Shown piece by piece: positions 16,868 to 25,192 of a DNA stretch of 43,589 nt. The stretch comes from Marinilabilia sp046483585 (GTDB lineage Bacteria > Bacteroidota > Bacteroidia > Bacteroidales > Marinilabiliaceae). The notes beneath the pieces are model-generated. The model was not told where the DNA came from and searched no databases. It saw only the letters and a list, made by a program, of their open reading frames with translations. The position numbers were made by a program, and so were the translations under genes. Position 1 is the first letter of the stretch; each line of letters opens with the position of its first letter. Where the stretch lies: NCBI GenBank assembly GCA_046483585.1, contig JAWOCV010000022.1:1-43589 (forward strand), given 5' to 3'.

Positions 16868-18457
16868 ATGACTGTTATAAAATTCACATTGACCATATTG
16901 GTTAGCTGTTTAGGCTTCCTTTCTGTGTCGGCCCAGGAGAGGCAGGAGCGGGAGAAAGCTACTATTCTTATCGAATATGCAGATCTTCTTGAAGGAGCTG
17001 AAGAACGTCTCGGCAAAAATGTCCAGGCTTTGAAAGGGAATGTGGAGATGCGGCACAGAGACATCCGTATGTTTTGTGACAGTGCCCTTCTTTATCGTGA
17101 TTCCAACAAAGTGGAAGCTTTTGGATCTATTCATATCATCCATAGCGATACCGTTCATCTTTATGGTGACCGTCTTGACTATGACGGTAATGAAAGTTTG
17201 GCAAAAGTACGGGAAAATGTACGTTTGGTTAATGAAGATGTGGTCCTGACCACCGAACATCTCGATTATGATCGTCGGGAGAATGTGGCTTATTATCAGA
17301 AGGGCGGGAAAATTGTGGATACAACCAATGAGTTAACCAGTCAGGAGGGGTATTATTATCCACAAAGCGGCGAAGTTAATTTTAAAGATAGTGTTGTCCT
17401 GGTGAATCCCGATTATACTATGTATTCCGATACATTGAAATATTTCACCGAAACAGAGGTTGTTGAAATTGTGGGCCCCACAGATATCATCAGTGACGAT
17501 AACACCATTTATTCTGAGCTTGGGTTTTATGATACCAGAAACGAGGAGGCCCGTCTTTTGAAAAACAATTTTGTGGACGGGGGCGAGCAAAAGTTATCTG
17601 GTGATACCATTTATTATGACAGGAATAATGGTCAGGGAGAGGTATTCTCGTCTATGGCTCTCGAGGATACAGCCAATAATGTTATTATAACCGGGGATTA
17701 TGGTTATTATAACGAGCAAACAGAGGAAGCTCTTGCCACAAAACGTGCGGTATTGAAGCAGGTTTACGGGAACGACACCCTTTTTCTGCATGCCGATACT
17801 CTGAGGGCTGATCCTGTGGGAGATGGAGAGGAGAAGGAGAAAATTTTACGGGCTTTTTACAAGGTCCAATTTTACCGGCATGATCTGCAGGGCCGATGTG
17901 ATTCTATGGTATATGATTTTCGTGACAGCACCAATACATTTTATCATGAACCTGTGATATGGGCGCAGGGAAATCAGATTACAGCCAATACCATCAAATT
18001 ATATACCCGGGAAGAGTCCATACAAAAAGCTGAGGTGATCGACAATGCTTTTCTGATTGCGCCTGAAGATAGTGCCAATTTTAATCAGATTAAGGGAAAG
18101 TTGATGACGGGATACTTCCGTGATAATGAATTGTATCGTATTGATGTAGACGGGAGTGGACAAACGATTTATTATCCCAGAGATCAGGAGTATGTTGTGG
18201 GCGTTAACCGGGCCGAAAGCAGTAACCTTTCAATATTCTTTAAGGAGCGAGTTGTTGACACCATCGTTCTGCATAAAGAACCATCCGGAAATATGAATCC
18301 TCCTTTTGTTCTTGATGAAGAAGCTGTTCGCCTGGACGGTTTCCAATGGCTTGAACAATACCGGCCGAAGGCTTATGAAGATATTTTTGAGTTTCCCGAA
18401 ATTCAGAATAAAGTGGAACGAACCGATTACAGTGGTTATGAATTTAGTGAAGAATGA
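16868..18457 (+). CDS. OstA/LptA-like periplasmic protein (LPS transport-related)
   Basis: 530 residues from ATG 16868. The frame is open back to 16784, but only the inner ATG is followed by a proper signal peptide (MTVIKFTLTILVSCLGFLSV, cut after SAQ). The mature part is a chain of OstA/LptA-type beta repeats, each with the pattern of a coding strand, 'D-x-Y' turns and repeated words such as LYGDRLDYDG, TTEHLDYDRR, MYSDTLKYF and LSGDTIYYDR. It is longer than LptA and lacks the LptD barrel, like the 'OstA-like protein' of many Bacteroidota. Likely role: part of the periplasmic bridge carrying lipopolysaccharide or lipooligosaccharide. It ends the SurA operon just before a strong terminator. 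Confidence 0.82.
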   Translation: MTVIKFTLTILVSCLGFLSVSAQERQEREKATILIEYADLLEGAEERLGKNVQALKGNVEMRHRDIRMFCDSALLYRDSNKVEAFGSIHIIHSDTVHLYGDRLDYDGNESLAKVRENVRLVNEDVVLTTEHLDYDRRENVAYYQKGGKIVDTTNELTSQEGYYYPQSGEVNFKDSVVLVNPDYTMYSDTLKYFTETEVVEIVGPTDIISDDNTIYSELGFYDTRNEEARLLKNNFVDGGEQKLSGDTIYYDRNNGQGEVFSSMALEDTANNVIITGDYGYYNEQTEEALATKRAVLKQVYGNDTLFLHADTLRADPVGDGEEKEKILRAFYKVQFYRHDLQGRCDSMVYDFRDSTNTFYHEPVIWAQGNQITANTIKLYTREESIQKAEVIDNAFLIAPEDSANFNQIKGKLMTGYFRDNELYRIDVDGSGQTIYYPRDQEYVVGVNRAESSNLSIFFKERVVDTIVLHKEPSGNMNPPFVLDEEAVRLDGFQWLEQYRPKAYEDIFEFPEIQNKVERTDYSGYEFSEE

Positions 18458-18493
18458 TATGCCACCAGGTCTTCTCCTTTTTCCTGAAAAACC

Positions 18494-18535
18494 GGGGCTG
18501 TTAGCGTGATAGCCAACAGCCCCGCCTGATTTTTG
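18494..18535. terminator. Bidirectional intrinsic terminator
   Basis: A 12-bp stem with one mismatch (GGGGCTGTTAGC / GCCAACAGCCCC, 18494-18523), 6-base loop. The plus strand continues to ATTTTTG, the minus strand to GGTTTTTC. It lies between two converging genes and can serve both. Confidence 0.85.
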
Positions 18536-18549
18536 TATGAGATACAAGT

Positions 18550-18771
18550 TCAGTATTCATCCTCATTGAAAAAGAAGTCGTCTTTACTTGGATAATCGGG
18601 CCAAATATCTTCGATACTTTCGTACACTTCTCCTTCATCTTCTATCTCCTGAAGGTTTTCAATTACTTCAAGAGGTGCACCTGAACGGATGGCAAAATCT
18701 ATGAGCTCATCCTTGGTGGCCGGCCATGGTGCATCTTCCAGTTTTGAGGCCAATTCAAGAGTCCAATACAT
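18550..18771 (-). CDS. DUF2795 domain-containing small protein
   Basis: 73 residues, cytosolic, strongly acidic. The sequence (MYWTLELASKLEDAPWPATK, then ELIDFAIRSGAPLEVIENL, ending FFFNEDEY) is a well-conserved small Bacteroidota protein of the DUF2795 family. Its conserved Trp/Pro core and acidic C-terminus are intact and the length is normal. Function is unknown. It stands alone between a shared terminator and the adenosyltransferase gene, 81 bases downstream of the latter's stop on the same strand. Confidence 0.88.
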   Translation of the reverse strand: MYWTLELASKLEDAPWPATKDELIDFAIRSGAPLEVIENLQEIEDEGEVYESIEDIWPDYPSKDDFFFNEDEY

Positions 18772-18852
18772 AACATTTACAATTTAACTCTTCAGAATAT
18801 TTTGTTTTTAACTATTCCGCATTTTCTGCGAAATTAGAAAAAAAAACCAATC

Positions 18853-19413
18853 TTACAACTTAGCTTTCCATGGAATTTCATCAATATTGAAATAATTTGA
18901 CAGATAACGGGCCAGGACGAAAAAATAATCAGATAACCGGTTAAGATAGCGGATCACCCAGGCATCAACTTCGGTTTCTTTCGACATTTGGCTGATCCTT
19001 CGCTCGGCCCGCCTGCAGATGGTCCGTACAACATGGCACTGCGCAACTGCAGGATGGCCCCCCGGCAGAATGAAATTCTTTAATGGTGGGAGTCCACTTT
19101 CCATTTGATCCATTTCCTTCTCAAGCATTTCAATTTCCTGATCATCACAATTCAACCTGGTCCTGAGATCAGAAACCATATCATCGGTGGCCAGGTAAGC
19201 GCCAATGGTGAATAACTGTTCCTGAATTCTTTTCACCATTGTGTCAGTGTGCTCATCTGCCGGCCATGCCCGTACCATCCCAATGTGGGCATTGAGCTCA
19301 TCAACTGTTCCATAGGCCTCCAGACGAATGTGATGCTTTGGAACACGGGTACCTCCGATGAGGCTTGTCGTTCCGTGATCTCCTGTCTTGGTATAGATTT
19401 GACTCTTTTCCAT
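18853..19413 (-). CDS. pduO: Cob(I)alamin adenosyltransferase, PduO type
   Basis: 186 residues, the usual length for the PduO/MMAB trimeric family. The nucleotide-binding N-terminus YTKTGDHGTTSLIGG is at 7-21. The conserved ILPGG and RTICRRAERR segments (about 117-142) are the second signature, followed by NRLSDYFFVLARY. It transfers the adenosyl group of ATP to cob(I)alamin to make coenzyme B12. The cobalamin import locus lies 13 kb away (riboswitch-BtuB-BtuG at 32.6-35.9 kb). No riboswitch precedes this gene. Confidence 0.93.
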   Translation of the reverse strand: MEKSQIYTKTGDHGTTSLIGGTRVPKHHIRLEAYGTVDELNAHIGMVRAWPADEHTDTMVKRIQEQLFTIGAYLATDDMVSDLRTRLNCDDQEIEMLEKEMDQMESGLPPLKNFILPGGHPAVAQCHVVRTICRRAERRISQMSKETEVDAWVIRYLNRLSDYFFVLARYLSNYFNIDEIPWKAKL

Positions 19414-19945
19414 ATTTCGTTTGAATTTTCTGCGTTTTAAACTACTTTATACATAACTAAGCAACCTCCTTTATTTTAAATAGTTGCCTTCAGACTTATG
19501 TATTCCCCTATTGAGTGATCCGGGTTAAACCGTCGACCGAAAAGTTTTTTTGTTTCTAGCGAACCAGGCGTAATGTTGCTTTCAAAGTTACAACTAAGAG
19601 GGGAGGGTAAAAGTTTAAACCTTCTGTAAATTGGTGTCCGTCTATGAATCAGAATACCCTGTTGTAATACTCTGAAATTGTTTTTATTTAGAAAAAATCT
19701 AAATTGAAGCAAATTTTTAAATTTTGATTTTTTTGAATCCCGGAATTCCAGCGAATCTAAGTGTTTATTGGACAATAAATACAAGTTCAGGAGTTAAAAA
19801 TATTTTTTATTTCTTTGAAATTTGTTGATGTATTTTTAATTTAGCAAACACAAAAGAAAGTGTTTTGACAACACTATAAGTGATTTATAGATCTTTGTAA
19901 TCTTTCTGTTCTGAAAATTTTAATGCACAATTATAATTAATAAAA
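19414..19945. other. Divergent intergenic region upstream of the sugar regulator
   Basis: 532 AT-rich bases between the divergent PduO and Nudix-regulator genes. A 102-codon minus-strand frame at 19476-19784 has low-complexity, basic, non-protein-like composition and is not accepted. The right-hand part contains the inverted repeat and promoter-like sequence listed at 19859-19903. No hairpin terminator or RNA gene was recognised. Confidence 0.55.
19859..19903 (+). promoter_or_regulatory. Candidate promoter with an overlapping operator, Nudix regulator
   Basis: AGTGTT and AACACT form a perfect 6-bp inverted repeat with a 5-base spacer (19859-19875). It overlaps a TTTG (19864-19867) that could serve as -33. 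A GATCTTTG follows after 22 bases, one base off the TAnnTTTG -7 consensus. The position suggests autoregulation, but this is inference from pattern only. Confidence 0.35.
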
Positions 19946-20686
19946 ATGACAAAAGGAATTATAAACAACACCATTTCTGTGGATTGTGTCATTTTTGGAT
20001 TCGACTTTGAGAAGTTGAATGTTTTGTTGGTTGACCGCGTCCTCAAAGATGAAAAAACAGGCGAAGAATTGTTCAGCGATCTTACTCTGACAGGGAATCA
20101 TATTTATGAACATGAGAGTCTGGAAGATGCTGCTGCACGTATTCTGTTCGACCTTACCGGTCTGGAGAACATTTATCTGAAGCAATTCGGCGCTTTTTGT
20201 GATCTTGACCGTCTGAAACGTCCCAATGATCAGGCATGGCTTAAAGCCAATGGCCGGGATCCCAATAGTAGGATCATTTCGGTGGGATACTATTCGCTGC
20301 TGGCGACCAATAAGGTCACACTTAAGTGGAAAGGGCGGAATGTAAAATGGTATCCCGTTTCGCAAGTGACTGATCTGGCATTTGATCATTTTCGCATTCT
20401 TCAGTCAGCCCTCCGGGCCCTACGCAAGGAGCTGCTTTATGAACCCATTGGATTTGAACTTCTTCCTGAGAAATTTACCCTTTCCCAGCTCCAAAAACTT
20501 TACGAAGTGGTGCTGGGAGTTGAACTGGATAAGCGTAATTTCCGGAAGAAGATAGCCCGAATGAAATATTTGATTCCACTCGATGAGAAACAACAAGGGG
20601 TGGCTCATAAACCTGCCAGGCTTTATATGTTTAGCCGTGAGGTTTATGAGAAAACCCGGAAAGAAGTCTTTGATTTTAACATCTAA
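19946..20686 (+). CDS. Nudix-domain transcriptional regulator (NrtR/AraR-like)
   Basis: 246 residues. A Nudix fold covers about 8-150, followed by a winged-helix DNA-binding domain (about 165-240: FTLSQLQKLYEVVLGVELDK, RNFRKKIARMKYL). The Nudix box region at 50-73 is degenerate. The final R-E-U-x-E-E-x-G-U pattern reads R65-I-L-F-D-L-T-G-L, so the metal-binding glutamates are lost. That is typical of family members that bind a sugar or nucleotide ligand rather than hydrolyse one. It lies 11 bases upstream of the GPH sugar transporter and heads the sugar locus, so it probably responds to an intermediate of that pathway, as AraR-type proteins of Bacteroides do with arabinose. Confidence 0.9.
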   Translation: MTKGIINNTISVDCVIFGFDFEKLNVLLVDRVLKDEKTGEELFSDLTLTGNHIYEHESLEDAAARILFDLTGLENIYLKQFGAFCDLDRLKRPNDQAWLKANGRDPNSRIISVGYYSLLATNKVTLKWKGRNVKWYPVSQVTDLAFDHFRILQSALRALRKELLYEPIGFELLPEKFTLSQLQKLYEVVLGVELDKRNFRKKIARMKYLIPLDEKQQGVAHKPARLYMFSREVYEKTRKEVFDFNI

Positions 20687-20697
20687 CCTGCCAACCC

Positions 20698-22137
20698 ATG
20701 GCTGAAACTGAACAGAAGCTTACACTCAAGGAAAAGATTGGTTATGCATTGGGTGACACTGCGGCTAATTTGGCGTGGCGTTCTCTGACCACATTTCTGA
20801 TGGTGTTTTATACCGATGTTTTTGGTATTACTGCTGCTGCGGCCGGTCTTCTCCTGCTTATCACCCGCTTGTCCGATGGCATCACAGATGTTATAATGGG
20901 TATGATCGCTGACCGGACAACCACCAGATATGGAAAATTCAGGCCATGGATTTTATGGACGATCGTTCCTTTCGGGTTATTGCTGGCTCTTACTTTCAGT
21001 ACACCTGATTTTAGCAATACGGGTAAGATTGTGTATGCTTATGTGACTTACATTCTTTTAACCCTTGTTTATACAGCCAATAATGTTCCTTATTCGGCCC
21101 TCATGGGTGTGATGACTTCCAATCACAAGGAACGGACCGCTCTTTCTTCTTATCGTTTTGCCGGGGCTTATCTGGGAGGCCTGATTACTCAGGGATTTTT
21201 GCTTTACCTCGTGGTCATTTTCGGAACCAATATGATCGATTATTTGCTGAGTCTAGATTTCAGTAGCTTTATCGAAGCTTTCCGAAATACAGATTTTGAC
21301 AATGCTGACTTTGACAAGAAGCAGGGATATCAGACCACCATGTACTTGTTTGCCGGACTATTAATGGTATTCCTTTTCCTTACTTTCAGGTGGACACGTG
21401 AACGTGTGCGGCCGGTCCAGTCGGATGACATCTCAACGATAAAGAATGACATTAAAGATCTGATCCGCAATAAAGCCTGGATACTTTTGCTTTGTGCCGG
21501 CTTTTTGTTTGTGGTCTTTAATTCCATTAAACAGGGGGTAACAGTTTATTATTTTGATCATTTTATTGGTCGCAGTTCCCTGGCTGCAACTTATATGATC
21601 GTATTGCTTGTGGTGTCCATGATCGCGGCTCTTGTCACCTCACCGATGGCCAATTTTTTTGGCAAGAAGACTCTTTTTTTGATGGTTCTGGTGTTTGCCA
21701 CTGTTACCAACACCATGATATATTTTTTAAGTCCGAATGATGTTACATGGGTGTTTGTTTTTGGTCTTTTATCTGAGTTTGGTGCAGGTATATTGCCTGT
21801 CTTGTACTTTTCTATGCTTGCCGATTCGGCCGATTATTCCGAGTGGAAAAACGGACGGCGGGCGACAGGACTTGTTTATTCGGCCGGCACCTTTGCCATG
21901 AAATTCGGAGGTGGTGTTGCAGGAGCAATCATCGGGCTGGTGTTATCTATCTATGGTTACGACGGGCAGGATCCATCGACCGTTGAGGGAGCCCGTCAGG
22001 GCATTCGTTTTCTGATGAGCTGGATCCCGGGTATTTTTACCATTATTGCTTTTATTGCCATGATGATCTATCCGCTTTCACAACAAAAAATGGATGTTAT
22101 GCAGAAAGAACTTGAAGCCAAACGGAATGCCAATTGA
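20698..22137 (+). CDS. GPH-family sugar:cation symporter (MFS)
   Basis: 479 residues with about 12 hydrophobic segments. The N-terminal half has the family signature: KIGYALGDTAANLAWRSL, the loop ADRTTTRYGKFRPWIL between TM2 and TM3, and TANNVPYSALMGVMT. The second half has SEFGAGILPVLYFSMLADSA before TM11. This is the glycoside-pentoside-hexuronide (MelB/XylP-like) type, which takes up sugars or short oligosaccharides with H+ or Na+ across the inner membrane. It follows the Nudix regulator by 11 bases. The GH94 phosphorylase downstream suggests a beta-linked disaccharide such as cellobiose as substrate. Confidence 0.92.
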   Translation: MAETEQKLTLKEKIGYALGDTAANLAWRSLTTFLMVFYTDVFGITAAAAGLLLLITRLSDGITDVIMGMIADRTTTRYGKFRPWILWTIVPFGLLLALTFSTPDFSNTGKIVYAYVTYILLTLVYTANNVPYSALMGVMTSNHKERTALSSYRFAGAYLGGLITQGFLLYLVVIFGTNMIDYLLSLDFSSFIEAFRNTDFDNADFDKKQGYQTTMYLFAGLLMVFLFLTFRWTRERVRPVQSDDISTIKNDIKDLIRNKAWILLLCAGFLFVVFNSIKQGVTVYYFDHFIGRSSLAATYMIVLLVVSMIAALVTSPMANFFGKKTLFLMVLVFATVTNTMIYFLSPNDVTWVFVFGLLSEFGAGILPVLYFSMLADSADYSEWKNGRRATGLVYSAGTFAMKFGGGVAGAIIGLVLSIYGYDGQDPSTVEGARQGIRFLMSWIPGIFTIIAFIAMMIYPLSQQKMDVMQKELEAKRNAN

Positions 22138-22527
22138 TTTCGTGGCTTGTGCTAATAGATCGTTAGATTTTCAGATTTAAGAGGTAAGATGATTGATAAT
22201 CTTGTTTTTATCACAAACAACTTTTGAGGTTTAAACAATATAATAACAGTCGCCTGCAAAAGTTTCACGGATTATAGAGCATATATAATTCTTAAAATAT
22301 CGCATAAACTGGAATTCATTTTTGTCATTAACAAGAACCAGTCATCCCAGGAGTGATCATTTATGCTTGAAAAGACAATGAATCAGGCTGTGAACCATCA
22401 CCACGGACTGGTCATGGATGGTTTCAGAGAGGTTCTCTAATAAACGGAAAGACACTTGTTAACAGACAGTGAATAGATATAGTTTGAACCGGTCCCTTTA
22501 GCGGACATTTAGCTTGTAATTGACAAT
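22138..22527. other. Intergenic region upstream of the GH94 gene
   Basis: 390 bases. Near the left end AAGAT...ATCTT (22186-22203) followed by GTTTTT is a weak possible terminator. An open frame of 25 codons (22363-22440, preceded by AGGAG) is noted in the findings but not accepted as a gene. TGTTAACA at 22457-22464 is a perfect palindrome that might be an operator. No consensus promoter is evident. Confidence 0.5.
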
Positions 22528-24969
22528 ATGAAAATGGAGAAATACGGGTATTTTGATGATGAACAAAGAGAGTATGTGATTACCACCCCGGAAACGCCCT
22601 GGCCGTGGATCAATTATCTGGGCAATGAAGATTTCTTTTCCCTGATATCCAACACAGCTGGTGGATATGCTTTTTACAGGGACGCAAAATACCGGAGGCT
22701 GACCCGTTACCGGTATAATAATGTGCCGATGGACAACGGGGGGCGATACTTTTATATCAGGGATGGAGAAAACATCTGGTCACCCGGGTGGAAGCCTGTT
22801 AAGACATCTCTGGACGATTATGAATGCCGCCATGGATTGAGTTATACCAGAATAAGAGGTGTGAAAAATGGTCTTTTGGCAGAAGTGCTGTTCTTTGTAC
22901 CCCTTAAAGAGCGATGTGAAGTTCAAAAGATAACCTTGACCAATAATTCGGATCAAAAGAAACAAATCAAACTCTTTTCATTTGTCGAATGGTGTTTGTG
23001 GAACGCTGAAGATGATCAGAACAACCTCCAGCGGAATTTGAATACCGGTGAAGTTGAAATCGAGGGATCAACATTGTATCATAAAACTGAATATAAAGAA
23101 CGCCGGAACCATTATGCTTTTTATCACGTCAACGCTCCGGTGAATGGCTATGATACCGACCGGGAAAGCTTTTTTGGCTTGTATAATGAGTTTTCTGCTC
23201 CCCGCGCTGTATTGGAAGGAGAGCCCCGTAATTCGCATGCCCTTGGTTGGTCACCCATTGCCTCACATTATCTTGAGATTGAACTGCAACCTGGTGAAAG
23301 CCGGGATTTGGTTTTCCTTCTTGGATATATCGAGAATAATGATGATGAAAAGTGGGAGACAAAAAATGTTATCAATAAAATACCGGCCCGGGAGGTTAAG
23401 TCCAGGTTTGATACCCAGGAGAAGGTTGATAAAGCATTTCAGGCCCTCCGGAATTACTGGGACGATCTTCTCAGCGCGTTTGTTCTCAACAGTGGTGACG
23501 AAAGGCTTGACCGGATGGTGAACATCTGGAACCAGTATCAATGTATGGTGACCTTTAATATGTCGCGATCCGCATCTTATTTTGAAGTTGGTATTGGTCG
23601 GGGTATGGGCTTCCGGGACTCCAATCAGGATCTTATTGGTTTTGTACACCAGGTTCCTGCTAAAGCAAGGGAACGCATCATTGATATTGCCTCAACGCAA
23701 TTAGAGGACGGAGGAGCCTATCATCAGTATCAGCCCCTTACCAAACGTGGCAATAATGCCATTGGGGGTGATTTCAATGATGATCCGTTATGGCTTATTT
23801 TATCCACCACAGAGTATATTAAAGAGACTGGGGATTACAGCATTCTGGAAGAAAGGGTGCCTTTCGACAATGATGAAAGCCGGGCACGGAGTCATTTTGA
23901 GCATTTGAAACTGTCGTTTTACCATGTGGTTAATCACCTTGGTCCCCACGGATTGCCATTGATCGGGCGGGCTGACTGGAACGACTGCCTGAATTTGAAT
24001 TGTTTTTCAAATGATCCGGACGAGTCGTTTCAGACAACCGAAAACAAGTCCGGAGGCAATGCCGAGTCGGTTATGATCGCAGGGCTTTTCGTGGTTTACG
24101 GGCGGGAGTTTGCCCGTTTGTGCCGGCAAATCGGGAAGGAGAGTGAAGCCGCGAAAGCACAGAAACAGGTGGACCGTATGGTCGATGCTGTGAAAGCGCA
24201 CGGCTGGGACGGCGAATGGTTCCTCCGGGCCTATGATTATTTCGGTAATCCGGTCGGTAGTCACGAAAATGAAGAAGGCAAAATATTCATTGAATCTCAG
24301 GGCTGGTGTTCAATGGCCGGGATAGGGCATGATGAAGGAATGTCAGAAAAGGCTCTTGATGCTGTCAAAGAACATCTTGATTGCGAATATGGCATTGTTC
24401 TGAACCATCCTGCTTTCACCAAATATGTGATTGAATACGGGGAAATTTCTACTTATCCTGCCGGGTATAAGGAAAATGCCGGAATTTTTTGTCATAACAA
24501 TCCCTGGATCATGATCGGGGAAACAAACCTTGGAAGGGGTGACCGGGCATGGGATTATTACAAGAAAATTTGCCCGGCTTATCTCGAGGAGATATCAGAG
24601 CTTCATCGTACCGAACCTTATGTCTATGCACAGATGATTGCCGGCAAGGATGCCCTTAAGCCCGGAGAAGCTAAGAACAGTTGGTTGACCGGAACAGCGG
24701 CCTGGAACTATTATGCCATCACCAGGTATATTCTGGGTATTCAGCCCGATTATGAAGGGCTCAGGATTGATCCTTGTATTCCAACCTTCTGGGATGGATT
24801 TTCTGTAAGACGAATATGGCGGGGCACCACCTTCTGTATTAGAGTTGTCAATCCTGCTTCCGTAAGTAAAGGTGTGAAATCGATGACGGTAGACGGTGAG
24901 AAAATTGGAGGGAATATTATTACGGTTATAGACGGGAAAGAGCACGATGTGTTGGTTGAACTGGGTTAG
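22528..24969 (+). CDS. GH94 phosphorylase, cellobiose phosphorylase-like
   Basis: 813 residues, matching the length of cellobiose and chitobiose phosphorylases. The N-terminal beta-sandwich opens with YGYFDDEQREYVITTPETPW, followed by FFSLISNTAGGY. The (alpha/alpha)6 catalytic barrel lies at about 320-740, with GIGRGMGFRDSNQD, then the catalytic DWND (483-486) in RADWNDCLNLN, and ENAGIFCHNNPW near the phosphate pocket. No signal peptide, so it is cytoplasmic. It would split a beta-linked disaccharide with phosphate to give a sugar 1-phosphate and free sugar. Cellobiose is my best guess from the overall sequence; N,N'-diacetylchitobiose cannot be excluded. It sits between a sugar symporter and SusCD. 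Confidence 0.9.
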   Translation: MKMEKYGYFDDEQREYVITTPETPWPWINYLGNEDFFSLISNTAGGYAFYRDAKYRRLTRYRYNNVPMDNGGRYFYIRDGENIWSPGWKPVKTSLDDYECRHGLSYTRIRGVKNGLLAEVLFFVPLKERCEVQKITLTNNSDQKKQIKLFSFVEWCLWNAEDDQNNLQRNLNTGEVEIEGSTLYHKTEYKERRNHYAFYHVNAPVNGYDTDRESFFGLYNEFSAPRAVLEGEPRNSHALGWSPIASHYLEIELQPGESRDLVFLLGYIENNDDEKWETKNVINKIPAREVKSRFDTQEKVDKAFQALRNYWDDLLSAFVLNSGDERLDRMVNIWNQYQCMVTFNMSRSASYFEVGIGRGMGFRDSNQDLIGFVHQVPAKARERIIDIASTQLEDGGAYHQYQPLTKRGNNAIGGDFNDDPLWLILSTTEYIKETGDYSILEERVPFDNDESRARSHFEHLKLSFYHVVNHLGPHGLPLIGRADWNDCLNLNCFSNDPDESFQTTENKSGGNAESVMIAGLFVVYGREFARLCRQIGKESEAAKAQKQVDRMVDAVKAHGWDGEWFLRAYDYFGNPVGSHENEEGKIFIESQGWCSMAGIGHDEGMSEKALDAVKEHLDCEYGIVLNHPAFTKYVIEYGEISTYPAGYKENAGIFCHNNPWIMIGETNLGRGDRAWDYYKKICPAYLEEISELHRTEPYVYAQMIAGKDALKPGEAKNSWLTGTAAWNYYAITRYILGIQPDYEGLRIDPCIPTFWDGFSVRRIWRGTTFCIRVVNPASVSKGVKSMTVDGEKIGGNIITVIDGKEHDVLVELG

Positions 24970-25105
24970 AAATGAATGATCAGATGCCCGATGAGGGGGA
25001 ATTGTCAAAATAAAGACTTTTAGGATTGGATTTTTAGAGATAAAATATTGATCAATTTTTATTATTCAAAAGATCATGCTTATGGAAAAATAAAAAAGGG
25101 ATGAA

Positions 25106-25170
25106 ACCCGGAAAAATTGGCGTTGGACCGGGTGACACCCCAGATTTGAGATTCTAACATTTTATTGTTA
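25106..25170 (+). promoter_or_regulatory. Inverted repeats upstream of susC
   Basis: ACCCGG (25106-25111) pairs with CCGGGT (25128-25133). A second small palindrome, GGGTGACACCC, overlaps it. TAACA and TGTTA (25155-25170) form a third inverted repeat 22 bases before the ATG. They could be operator or leader structure of the SusCD transcript; function is not shown. Confidence 0.3.
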
Positions 25171-25192
25171 AAACCTGTAAAACTGCAAATTT

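Noticed and set aside
19476..19784. 102-codon minus-strand frame in the PduO-Nudix gap
   Set aside because: AT-rich intergenic sequence with basic low-complexity translation and no recognisable domain; probably not a gene.
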